Source: Chitinivibrionales bacterium | GTDB lineage: Bacteria; Fibrobacterota; Chitinivibrionia; Chitinivibrionales; WJMI01 | Length of the DNA stretch: 15,096 nucleotides | Direction of reading: 5' to 3' | NCBI GenBank assembly: GCA_014729595.1 | Contig: WJJU01000042.1 | Coordinates: 1-15,096, forward strand | In this document: positions 6,835 through 13,358 of the stretch, piece after piece | Layout of the letters: each line of letters begins with the position of its first letter | Numbering within the stretch: the first letter of the stretch is position 1 | Program-made: the position numbers and the translations under genes | The notes under the pieces: model-generated | What the model saw: only the letters and a program-made list of their open reading frames with translations | The model's database searches: none | Told to the model about the DNA's origin: nothing

Positions 6835-8151
6835 TTACTCCGGGGTACGTAAGCAAATTTTATGATACAATGCCAATGGGGCCTGAAGCCCGGGGCCGTA
6901 AAGCATTCTGATGAGCGCGATGCGCCGCAGACTTGCCGGAGCCGGCGGATAAGTATTTTGTTGGCCTGCTTGGGCAAGCAGTGTTGCGATCCGCAGTGTG
7001 TTGGCTCTGTCTGAAATCGGAACGGTAGGGACTATACCCGCGCGATCGTATGGCTTGCCGCGAGTGGGGAGGAGTATGGCATTGGTTACGCGCGCCAGAC
7101 TTGTGTTGGGTGTAATTGACAGGACCTGTGCTCTGGCTTTGCCCAAGGTTGTTCCGCCGACCAAGACAAGATCGGGGCGATTGTCACGCAATGCCGCGAT
7201 AACCAATTCCGCACCGCTTGCGGTTGATTCATTCATAAGCACGACGATCTCGCGGTCTTTGGCAATACCATCGCGTGATGCGCGATATGTTGTGTCTCGA
7301 GTAAAGCTCACGTTTGCCGAGGTATCGTAAACACGCTCAACGATTCGTATAATCGATTCGCCCCGTGATAAGAGTTCCCGTGCTACGCCGACCGATTGGG
7401 TGAGTTCGCCTCCGCCGTTTCCACGAAGATCGAGGATGAGCGACGACGACCATGCGGATGCGCGCAATGCTTCGGCGAACTCACGCTGCGTCCCTTTCAG
7501 GCCTTCGGAGGTGCTCAAAAATGAGCTTATGTAAATATATGCGATTGCTTCGGTGAGACTGTCAACGAAGACTGAAGGTGCAAGGAAGCTGGATAATGAG
7601 ATGGTTTTTTCTATGCGACCGGTAATCCGACCGATCACGATGTCCCGCTCTGTACCTACGTTACCGCGTAGAAGGCGGGCCAGGCGTTCGACGGGAAGAT
7701 TCGTCAGCGTTACATCGTCTATGGATATTATCGTGTCGCCGACCGCCAAACCGGATTTGTCGGCGGGAGAAGAGGGGTGAACATCGCTGACAATTTGGCC
7801 TGTTTGGCCCGGGGTAAGAATGACGCCGAGAGCGGTCATGCGCGTCTCGAGACCGGCAAGAACGGCGCGAGCGACATTGGGACTAAGGTACATAGTATAA
7901 GGCTCTTGAACCGATTGGTAGAGTTTCCCCGGTGAAATAAAAGACAGGGGATCATCGGGAAGTCGATCTTGAAAAATGAAATATCGGTAGAGAAATCGCA
8001 CCGAAAACATGTAATTTGCATCGCCTTGCCTTTGAAGCCGATCGGATTGCTGAAAAGCGCATCGGCTGAAAAGAACCGCGACGGCGAATGCGAAAAAGAT
8101 ATTTGCTATTGTTGTCGTGAGCTTGGGGCCGGTGACCCGATACTTTGTCAT
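6835..8151 (-). CDS. PDZ-containing S41 family C-terminal processing peptidase
   Basis: This encodes 438 residues. An N-terminal hydrophobic segment (TIANIFFAFAVAVLF) exports or anchors it; a Cys at 31 follows Arg, so it is not a canonical lipobox. A PDZ domain spans about residues 105-180 (VHPSSPADKSGLAVGDTIISIDD). The S41 core has SLILDLRGNGGGEL (237-250), nucleophile Ser312 in NESTASGAE, and general-base Lys338 in GGTTLGKARAQ, the Ser-Lys pair of CtpA/Prc proteases. These cut periplasmic proteins near their C-termini, often in envelope quality control or signalling. The ATG has a GGGGA stretch just upstream. It converges on the kinase-like gene and lies 201 bp downstream of the small barrel gene on the same strand. 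The substrate cannot be inferred. Confidence 0.88.
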   Translation of the reverse strand: MTKYRVTGPKLTTTIANIFFAFAVAVLFSRCAFQQSDRLQRQGDANYMFSVRFLYRYFIFQDRLPDDPLSFISPGKLYQSVQEPYTMYLSPNVARAVLAGLETRMTALGVILTPGQTGQIVSDVHPSSPADKSGLAVGDTIISIDDVTLTNLPVERLARLLRGNVGTERDIVIGRITGRIEKTISLSSFLAPSVFVDSLTEAIAYIYISSFLSTSEGLKGTQREFAEALRASAWSSSLILDLRGNGGGELTQSVGVARELLSRGESIIRIVERVYDTSANVSFTRDTTYRASRDGIAKDREIVVLMNESTASGAELVIAALRDNRPDLVLVGGTTLGKARAQVLSITPNTSLARVTNAILLPTRGKPYDRAGIVPTVPISDRANTLRIATLLAQAGQQNTYPPAPASLRRIALIRMLYGPGLQAPLALYHKICLRTPE

Positions 8152-8352
8152 AGTTCCCCGCTTTCATTACCGGAGTCGTAGATGTCCGGGTATTGGAATG
8201 CTTACCTTTCACAGCTCTTATGCGCCGTCCGCGTAAGCATGCTTCGGGCGGCGGCAATGTATTGACAGTCGTGCCCTTCGGCCTTCACTGCCTTCGATTT
8301 TCCACGCCGCCTCGCGCTTGAATACCGGGGACCTTTTGCAACGGTTGGGTTC

Positions 8353-9123
8353 TCAGAACTCAAAATGATAGGCGCCTGTGAACCAAAGCGCGGCATTACG
8401 TATTTCCTCGGCATTCGCTCCCAATGTGTCTTCGTCGAAAACACCAACGAAGCCCAGAAGCCCTCTGACCCCGAATTCAAAATAGCCGGGACCAAGTCGT
8501 GTGTCTACACCGATGCCCAATATGGAGCCGACATCTACTCCCCGGGTTTCACCATTCGCCGCCGACTCATGGCGAAAGGCGTTCAAAATTCCCAAGTCGT
8601 TTATGTTTTCATTCAATTGATCCACCTTCTTCACTTGCGCGTTTAGTCTAACACCCAAATACGGTCCGACGGCCAGGTACGGCCTGAAGTTGTCGCCGGT
8701 AAATGGAAGCATGAGTTTGAGCATGATCGGCATAATCAGATAATCAAGATGGATGTCGATTGTTTCATTATCTCCGGTAATACTTGACATTCCTTCATAG
8801 CGTTTGCCGAGGCCGCAATAGTTGATCTCTGTTTGTAGTGCCGCGAAATCGCTGAAATGAAGAGCGAGGTACAATCCGCCCGTCAGCACCCATCGGGCAT
8901 TATCGCCAAGTTGGAAGAAATTTCCCCGCAACTCGTCTTCTAAAACGTATGATCCATGCCCCCACAATGTAGAGGCGGTTATACCGCTTCGTATTCCCAA
9001 TGAAAAGGTAGGACCACTACGCGGATAGTAGTTTCCGGCGTAGACCGTGATCGTCGCCAAGACAAGGTGCGAAATCGCGACGAAGGCGGAGGTGCGAGCA
9101 ATGGTTGACCGTCCGCAATTCAT
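8353..9123 (-). CDS. Small outer-membrane beta-barrel protein (PorT-like/OMP_b-brl)
   Basis: This encodes 256 residues from the ATG at 9123, which is chosen over upstream starts because AAGGGAG (plus 9130-9136) precedes it by 6 nt and a good signal peptide follows (hydrophobic FVAISHLVLATITVYA, cleavage near VYA-G at 29). The mature part alternates aromatic, glycine and hydrophobic residues in short strands, e.g. SLGIRSGITAST, GLYLALHFSDFAALQTEINY, YLIMPIMLKLMLPF and RPYLAVGPYLGVRL. That pattern is typical of 8-strand PorT/OMP_b-brl proteins, and it ends with the strand GAYHFEF and a terminal Phe, the usual outer-membrane assembly signal. Role unknown. A near-consensus sigma-54 promoter at 9347-9361 points at it with a leader of about 210 nt. 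Confidence 0.75.
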   Translation of the reverse strand: MNCGRSTIARTSAFVAISHLVLATITVYAGNYYPRSGPTFSLGIRSGITASTLWGHGSYVLEDELRGNFFQLGDNARWVLTGGLYLALHFSDFAALQTEINYCGLGKRYEGMSSITGDNETIDIHLDYLIMPIMLKLMLPFTGDNFRPYLAVGPYLGVRLNAQVKKVDQLNENINDLGILNAFRHESAANGETRGVDVGSILGIGVDTRLGPGYFEFGVRGLLGFVGVFDEDTLGANAEEIRNAALWFTGAYHFEF

Positions 9124-9129
9124 CAAATT

Positions 9130-9136
9130 CTCCCTT
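9130..9136 (-). promoter_or_regulatory. Ribosome binding site that fixes the small-barrel start
   Basis: On the minus strand AAGGGAG lies 6 nt before ATG 9123. The 56 codons upstream in the same frame have no comparable site and no signal peptide, so 9123 is the likely start. Confidence 0.75.
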
Positions 9137-9327
9137 CCCTCTCTCCCGCACCGTAATAGCATATGGTTTGTGGACACTGTTCGACATATAAGCAACGGTG
9201 CGGTTGTTGATTGATGCTGAGCCTGCCGGATAGATACGCCGGTAGATGCTTTCTGCGCATAAACGAACTCTGATGCGGCGCTTACGTTCATTGTAATAAG
9301 TAATAAGCCGTGGTTAAAAAAACGGAA

Positions 9328-9343
9328 TTGTCATAATAGACAA
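9328..9343. promoter_or_regulatory. Short inverted repeat at the predicted start of the minus-strand sigma-54 transcript
   Basis: TTGTC-ATAATA-GACAA is a perfect 5-bp inverted repeat with a 6-nt spacer. It sits over the predicted transcription start (about 9335) of the minus-strand sigma-54 promoter. An operator role is possible but unproven. Confidence 0.3.
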
Positions 9344-9346
9344 AGC

Positions 9347-9361
9347 GCAACCGCCGTGCCG
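9347..9361 (-). promoter_or_regulatory. Sigma-54 promoter driving the small outer-membrane barrel
   Basis: On the minus strand CGGCACGGCGGTTGC differs from TGGCAC-N5-TTGC only in the first base. The essential GG and GC are 10 nt apart. The expected start is near 9335, about 212 nt before ATG 9123. Confidence 0.7.
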
Positions 9362-9378
9362 GCCCCGACCATGATCCA

Positions 9379-9393
9379 TGGCACAAGGCTTGC
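9379..9393 (+). promoter_or_regulatory. Sigma-54 promoter upstream of the TamA-like gene
   Basis: TGGCACAAGGCTTGC, followed by A, is an exact -24/-12 match with GG and GC 10 nt apart. The expected start is near 9405, about 440 nt before the annotated ATG at 9844. It lies back to back with the minus-strand promoter, with 17 nt between their -24 elements. Confidence 0.8.
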
Positions 9394-9404
9394 ATGTTAG
9401 AGCA

Positions 9405-9843
9405 TTGTCGTCGGGTTTGCCCCATCGGTGCAAAAGATCCTTGGTGATTAAGCTAGCGGCGGGTAGGGCAACGCATGCCGAGTCCCGCGAAAGCGTTGCG
9501 ATTGGATGCGAGAGGCTTTCCCGGAGGGAAAAATTCCGTATTGCATGAATTGAGATTTCCTGATTTCACCGGTGGTGAAATTAGGAAAAAGACACAACCT
9601 TGGCTACATGTTCACATAATTAAATCACTTAAACAAATGTCAAACGGATTTTTATGCAACGATAGGGGTGAACATAGTGGTTGTGAAGCAATTGCGTAAT
9701 GCCCGCGTTTTGTCGTACGGGCTCCGGTGAGGTTACCGGTTGATATAGGCCATGCCTACGCGGTATCACTATAGCGTTTGCGAGGCGTGCGGTAACGTCC
9801 GTTCGCAGTCGATTTAACTGGTGTAAGGCGCGACGTTTGGATT
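9405..9843 (+). other. Long intergenic leader with hairpins, possible small RNA
   Basis: This stretch lies between the predicted sigma-54 start and the TamA-like gene and holds no convincing gene. An open frame at 9475-9699 has no family match and runs through the main hairpin, so it is probably chance. Structures seen are a 6-bp stem at 9517-9531 (TTTCCC-GGA-GGGAAA) and a 15-bp stem at 9556-9588. A weak sigma-70-like TTGATA-N18-TATCAC at 9740-9769 could give a shorter transcript for the downstream gene. I recognise no riboswitch family. Confidence 0.4.
9556..9588. repeat. 15-bp hairpin with GGT loop
   Basis: TTTCCTGATTTCACC (9556-9570), loop GGT, then GGTGAAATTAGGAAA (9574-9588). All 15 positions pair, one of them as G-T. 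No T-tract follows on either strand, so it is not a standard terminator. It lies in the leader downstream of the plus-strand sigma-54 promoter. Confidence 0.75.
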
Positions 9844-11709
9844 ATGTCGGCGGCAGGTACCTTTATTATTTGCAAGAAGGTGAAACGTTTGTTGATACAA
9901 GCTTCAAAAGCCCTTGTCGTGCTCTTGTTGTCGGGATGTACGACTCTATGTAAAGAACAGGCGGGGGAGAGTTCCTGGACGATCGGTTCGATAACATTTA
10001 ACGGAAATACGGCATTGTCGCGATCGGCCTTGCTGGACCGTATGCGCAGCCGTGCGCCGAGCATCCTTTGTGAATATCGATTCGATCGCTCAGTGGTTTT
10101 TGATGATTTGGATTCTCTTCGTAGAGCTTATGAAGATCTGGGATATTATCGTGCACGGATAGGTGTTGGATCGATTGTCCGTGATGATTTTTGCAAAAGT
10201 GTTGCAATTGAGATCGATATTGATGAAGGAGAGAGAACCCTCGTGCGTTCGGTAAGCATAGAAGGCGCGGTGGTTGTCGATGATTCGGTGCTTTTAGGAA
10301 ACGTGGAAATCGGCGAAGGCGACGCGCTTATCGACTCGATAATTGAACAAGATGCATTGCGATTGGAACGTGCATTGGCGGAACGCGGGCTCACCGCGGC
10401 CGATGTGACGCCGCTGCGACGCTTGGATCCGAATTTTGACGGCGCGGCCGTTACCTTCTTTGTCGAAGAAGGACCGAAAGTTATTGTCGGTGAGATAATT
10501 ATCTCCGACCTCGGCGGGCTTCGTAGGGGAGTTGTATTGCGCGAGTTAACCTTTAGTGAAGGTGATACGCTGACGCTGGGTAAACTGCGGTCATCGCGCC
10601 GAAGGCTGCTTCGGACGGGACTTTTTACCGGTGTTGCCGTAGAAGTGCAGGATACCTCTTTATACCCGCGCCCGGGTGCCGTACGACGGCTTCCGGTTTA
10701 TGTTGATCTATTGCGACAAGACGATTTCGGCTATCGCATTTCCGCGGGGTTCGATCCATTCGGTCTATTCGTGTTCTCCGGCGCCACTCGCTATCAAAAC
10801 CTTTTTGGCTTGGGGCATCGCATAGAACTCAGCGTAAAAGCATCCTCGATAATAAGGGGGGCCGAATTAAGCTATGGAACCCAAAGATTTCCAGTGCTAC
10901 CCGTCCGCGCAACGATAACCGGCTTTGCGGAGCAACGTGATGAAGAAACATATAAGGGTTTTTTCGGCGGAGGGAATATCGGCGTTAACGCGGGAATTGG
11001 ACCTTACGCCGGATATCGTATTTGGTGGGGGGGGGAAAGGAGCGAAAGTGTAGAAACACCGCCGGGAAGTGTTGCCGATGAAGACGTTGAAGAGGAAACG
11101 ACGCTTAGCATCGGAGGAATGATAACCCTGGATAGTCGAAAGAGCATCGTACCGCCCGTGTTCGGCTTGATGGCTCGATTACAGACTGAACTTGCCGGGC
11201 TTGGCGGAATGGGAACAACTCAATACCTTCGATTATGGTTTGATGTGCGGGGATACGTGCCAGTTCCGCAATTGGTGGCCGATCTTTTCGCGGGAGTAAA
11301 TTTCGCCTATGTGACGGATTATGGACGCGATGAGGGAGGGGTCCCGCCGCAAGTGTTGTTGGCGATAGGGCAAGGGCCGGTGCGGTCGGTACGAGGTTAT
11401 GAGCGCGACGAGCTGGGGCCGCGTAATATACGTGGTGAAGTAATTGGGGCGGAGGCGGCGTTGGTTATAACGGTTGTTGAAATGCGGATACGTTTGTATA
11501 AGCAGCTCTATGGCGCCGCCTTCGTGGATGCCGGAAACGCATGGCGTGAAATCGAAGATTTTGACTTGGAGGAACTGCGTTGGACGACGGGGCCGGGATT
11601 TCGCCTTGTGGTTTCGGACGCTTTGTTCGCGATTGACTATGGGTTCAAGCTTGGAGAAGACGGGGACGGGCGTGTGGAGCTGACGGTTGACGTCCCTCTG
11701 CGTTTTTGA
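9844..11709 (+). CDS. TamA/BamA-like Omp85 protein with POTRA domains and a lipobox
   Basis: This encodes 621 residues from ATG 9844. GTG 9880 would give a tidier signal peptide (KRLLIQASKALVVLLLSGC), but neither start has a strong ribosome binding site. A lipobox LLSGC places Cys32 as a possible lipid anchor, which is unusual for an Omp85 protein. Residues about 45-130, 133-213 and 214-270 look like three POTRA domains (WTIGSITFNGNTALSRSALLDRM; VRSVSIEGAVVVDDSVLLGN; GEIIISDLGGLRRGVVLREL and LLRTGLFTGVAVEV). Residues 290-621 form the barrel, with VRGY (516-519), FVDAGNAW (560-567) and a final strand VELTVDVPLRF. Known members insert or export outer-membrane proteins; three POTRAs favour a TamA-like role, possibly with an AsmA-like partner such as YdbH (inference). 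A G9 run lies at 11027-11035. Confidence 0.88.
   Translation: MSAAGTFIICKKVKRLLIQASKALVVLLLSGCTTLCKEQAGESSWTIGSITFNGNTALSRSALLDRMRSRAPSILCEYRFDRSVVFDDLDSLRRAYEDLGYYRARIGVGSIVRDDFCKSVAIEIDIDEGERTLVRSVSIEGAVVVDDSVLLGNVEIGEGDALIDSIIEQDALRLERALAERGLTAADVTPLRRLDPNFDGAAVTFFVEEGPKVIVGEIIISDLGGLRRGVVLRELTFSEGDTLTLGKLRSSRRRLLRTGLFTGVAVEVQDTSLYPRPGAVRRLPVYVDLLRQDDFGYRISAGFDPFGLFVFSGATRYQNLFGLGHRIELSVKASSIIRGAELSYGTQRFPVLPVRATITGFAEQRDEETYKGFFGGGNIGVNAGIGPYAGYRIWWGGERSESVETPPGSVADEDVEEETTLSIGGMITLDSRKSIVPPVFGLMARLQTELAGLGGMGTTQYLRLWFDVRGYVPVPQLVADLFAGVNFAYVTDYGRDEGGVPPQVLLAIGQGPVRSVRGYERDELGPRNIRGEVIGAEAALVITVVEMRIRLYKQLYGAAFVDAGNAWREIEDFDLEELRWTTGPGFRLVVSDALFAIDYGFKLGEDGDGRVELTVDVPLRF
11027..11035 (+). 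repeat. G9 homopolymer inside the TamA-like gene
   Basis: Nine consecutive G residues encode part of W395-G-G in the barrel domain. A change of one base would shift the frame and truncate the last 220 or so residues. Such tracts can act as phase-variation switches, or be sites of sequencing error. Confidence 0.7.
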
Positions 11710-11861
11710 AGATGCCGGTGTGATAAATGTACTGCACCTGAATCGGGGCGTATTAAAACGTAGAGAACGCCGCCAAGCGGACCGCGGAGGGCCGAGCCGG
11801 ACGCATGGGGTGAATGACGGCTCAATTAGATTGGGCTCTCGTACTAAAATGAATATGTAAA

Positions 11862-11876
11862 TGGCACGCAACTTGC
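11862..11876 (+). promoter_or_regulatory. Sigma-54 promoter of the OmpA-like lipoprotein gene
   Basis: TGGCACGCAACTTGC, followed by A-rich sequence, is an exact -24/-12 match with GG and GC 10 nt apart. The expected start is near 11888, giving a leader of about 40 nt to ATG 11929. This is the clearest promoter-gene pairing in the window. A single ATGTAC lies upstream at 11727-11732. Confidence 0.9.
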
Positions 11877-11928
11877 AAAAAATCAAGCATAGCGTGACAT
11901 GGGGAACTTCTAAACAAGGAGAGAAAGA

Positions 11929-12837
11929 ATGAGCGCCACGAGAAAGGCAACGTTGCTTGGGGGCGCGCTTGCCGCTTACTTAACGGTATTAGGCGGGTGT
12001 GCGTCGCAGTATGGTGGGGGGACGATAGTGCTTGGCGCAAGCGGGCTTACGTCGGGAATCTATCTGGGTGCGGGACCACAGTTTACATTGGTGACTACCG
12101 CTCTCGGCGTCGGCGTAGGAGCGGCCGCCGATGTTGCGGTGTGTTCCTATATGAGCGCAAAGGCCGACAAGCTGCGTACATGCGTGCCGGTGGACGAAGA
12201 GGCCGCGGCGGAGGTTGTAAGCCCGCCGGAAGAAGAGAGGGTCGCCAAAGAAGATAACCCGTTTGATATTCCAATAATAGAAGAGGAAGCCGAGGCGATT
12301 GAAGAAAGCGATGAAAGTAATGAAGGTGACGAGGACGACGGGATGGAGAGACTCGCCGGAGATTTGGGCGGTATTGGCGGCGAGAATGTTGAAGCGGTCG
12401 GCGTGAAAAAGGTCGGAGAGGGCGTATGGATCACCTTCGATTCTCAGGTGCTGTTCGGATTCGACTCCGACGCTCTAAGAGCCGACCTGCATGAGGTGCT
12501 CCGCGAAGTGGCGGAGACACTTAACCGGTACCCCGAAACCGGAATTCTTGTTGTGGGGCATACTGATGCAGTCGGTCCTTCCGAATACAATATGAAGCTC
12601 TCCGAAAAGAGAGCCGCGGCGGTGGCGGATTTCCTCCGTAAAGAAGGGGTGATGGATGAACGGCTTAATACTCTTGGCAGGGGCGAGGAGCAACCGGTGG
12701 CTTCAAACGACACGAGAGAAGGGCGCAAGGCCAATCGACGAGTCGAAATCGCGGTTTACGGTAATGAGCAATTGAAACAGGCGGCTATGACCGGCATGAT
12801 AAACGGATCTCTCACTCCCGGCTTAAAGCAGGAATAA
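11929..12837 (+). CDS. OmpA/Pal-like peptidoglycan-binding lipoprotein
   Basis: This encodes 302 residues. The lipobox VLGGC gives lipidated Cys24. Residues 33-72 are glycine-rich (TTALGVGVGAAADVA), like the glycine-zipper of YiaD-type proteins. Residues 89-140 are a very acidic linker. Residues 165-276 are the OmpA C-terminal domain: VLFGFDSDALR, VVGHTDAVGPSEYN with Asp213 of GHTD, LSEKRAAAVADFL and ANRRVEI with the conserved Arg near 270. These residues bind diaminopimelate in peptidoglycan. The protein would tether the outer membrane to the cell wall. AAGGAG at 11916-11921 sits 7 nt before ATG. Transcription is predicted to depend on the sigma-54 promoter at 11862-11876. It is likely monocistronic. 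It is not Pal itself by context, as no tol genes are nearby. Confidence 0.92.
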   Translation: MSATRKATLLGGALAAYLTVLGGCASQYGGGTIVLGASGLTSGIYLGAGPQFTLVTTALGVGVGAAADVAVCSYMSAKADKLRTCVPVDEEAAAEVVSPPEEERVAKEDNPFDIPIIEEEAEAIEESDESNEGDEDDGMERLAGDLGGIGGENVEAVGVKKVGEGVWITFDSQVLFGFDSDALRADLHEVLREVAETLNRYPETGILVVGHTDAVGPSEYNMKLSEKRAAAVADFLRKEGVMDERLNTLGRGEEQPVASNDTREGRKANRRVEIAVYGNEQLKQAAMTGMINGSLTPGLKQE

Positions 12838-12979
12838 TGCGGCGATCCTTGGCGGAACGCATGTTTTCTTGTTGGTTAAAGCGCTCCGGAGAGTTTTATA
12901 AGGCCATTCGTGTCCCTCATCAACTAAGAGGGGGGGAAGGGGCCGAGCGGGTTCGGAGGGGAGGCGTAGGGCGGATCTA

Positions 12980-13008
12980 TTGACCTCAACGACTACATCA
13001 AGTATATT
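12980..13008 (+). promoter_or_regulatory. Sigma-70 promoter of tRNA-Ala
   Basis: TTGACC (12980-12985), a 17-nt spacer and TATATT (13003-13008) give a near-consensus housekeeping promoter. Transcription would start around 13015, about 8 nt before the tRNA. It contrasts with the sigma-54 promoters of the envelope genes. The rest of 12838-12979 holds nothing clear, only a G7 run near 12931. Confidence 0.75.
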
Positions 13009-13022
13009 CTATGCACTCGATT

Positions 13023-13098
13023 GGGGCTGTAGCTCAGCTGGGAGAGCGCGACGCTGGCAGCGTTGAGGTCAGGGGTTCGAGCCCCCTCAGCTCCACCA
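13023..13098 (+). tRNA. tRNA-Ala (anticodon GGC)
   Basis: This 76-nt cloverleaf has acceptor GGGGCTG pairing with CAGCTCC, D-arm GCTC/GAGC, anticodon stem CGACG/CGTTG around loop CTGGCAG (anticodon GGC at 13056-13058), T-arm AGGGG-TTCGAGC-CCCCT, discriminator A and an encoded CCA end. It reads GCC and GCU alanine codons. It is a single tRNA, not part of an rRNA operon here. Confidence 0.97.
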
Positions 13099-13110
13099 TC
13101 TCCGAATACC

Positions 13111-13145
13111 AGGCTCTCTGGGCGCATGCTTTGGGAGCCTTTCCG
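13111..13145 (+). terminator. Possible terminator after tRNA-Ala
   Basis: AGGCTCTC (13111-13118) and GGGAGCCT (13133-13140) form an 8-bp stem with one G-T pair around a 14-nt loop, followed by TTTCC (the last stem base plus TT). The T-tract is short, so termination strength is uncertain. Confidence 0.4.
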
Positions 13146-13255
13146 CTCTCACCGTTACCCACCCTTGTTCCACAAGTACAATGTGTATTGCAGAGGTAGG
13201 ACTGTATGCAATGCGAGTCGGCTCGATGAACGATCGGGGGAGTACCGATTTGGAT

Positions 13256-13311
13256 GGTGGACTCCGCTTGTCGGCACCTCTGTATGTGTTTTTTTTTCTA
13301 AGTGGGTGCCG
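13256..13311 (+). promoter_or_regulatory. Leader with competing hairpins and a T9 tract before rlmL
   Basis: CGGCACC (13272-13278) and GGTGCCG (13305-13311) can pair across a loop containing nine T residues (13289-13297). Alternatively GGTG-GAC (13256-13262) pairs with GTC-CACC with a 2-nt bulge, placing the T-tract 10 nt after a stem. This resembles an attenuator layout, but the stems are modest and may be chance. Confidence 0.25.
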
Positions 13312-13358
13312 GAAAAGCATGCTCCGCCTCGCTTCTTTTGCATAGGTGTTATTTCACA

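Noticed and set aside
7077..7091. GG-N10-GC sigma-54-like site inside the S41 gene
   Set aside because: The -12 part reads ACGC instead of TTGC; it is inside a coding region and on the opposite strand to the gene, with nothing downstream to drive.
8365..8646. 93-codon plus-strand open frame opposite the small barrel gene
   Set aside because: Shadow of the minus-strand gene, which has a ribosome binding site, signal peptide and barrel pattern.
9124..9291. N-terminal extension of the small barrel protein to 9291
   Set aside because: The 56 extra residues place the signal peptide internally; ATG 9123 has a strong ribosome binding site.
2987..9339. Shared 14-mer AATTGTCAWAATAG at 2987-3000 and 9326-9339
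   Set aside because: Both lie in leaders of minus-strand sigma-54 transcripts, but at very different distances from the promoters, and the AT-rich match has one mismatch; two copies are too few to claim a regulatory site.
9440..9540. Possible GEMM-type cyclic-di-GMP riboswitch (AGGGCAA and GCGAAAGC pieces)
   Set aside because: The pieces do not occur in the order or spacing of the GEMM consensus, and the tetraloop-receptor part is missing.
9475..9699. 74-codon plus-strand open frame in the leader of the TamA-like gene
   Set aside because: No recognisable family, weak ribosome binding site, and it runs straight through the 15-bp hairpin, whose symmetry explains part of the sequence.
11727..11732. 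Single ATGTAC upstream of the OmpA-like sigma-54 promoter as an activator site
   Set aside because: A lone 6-mer is expected several times in this window by chance and has no inverted partner here.
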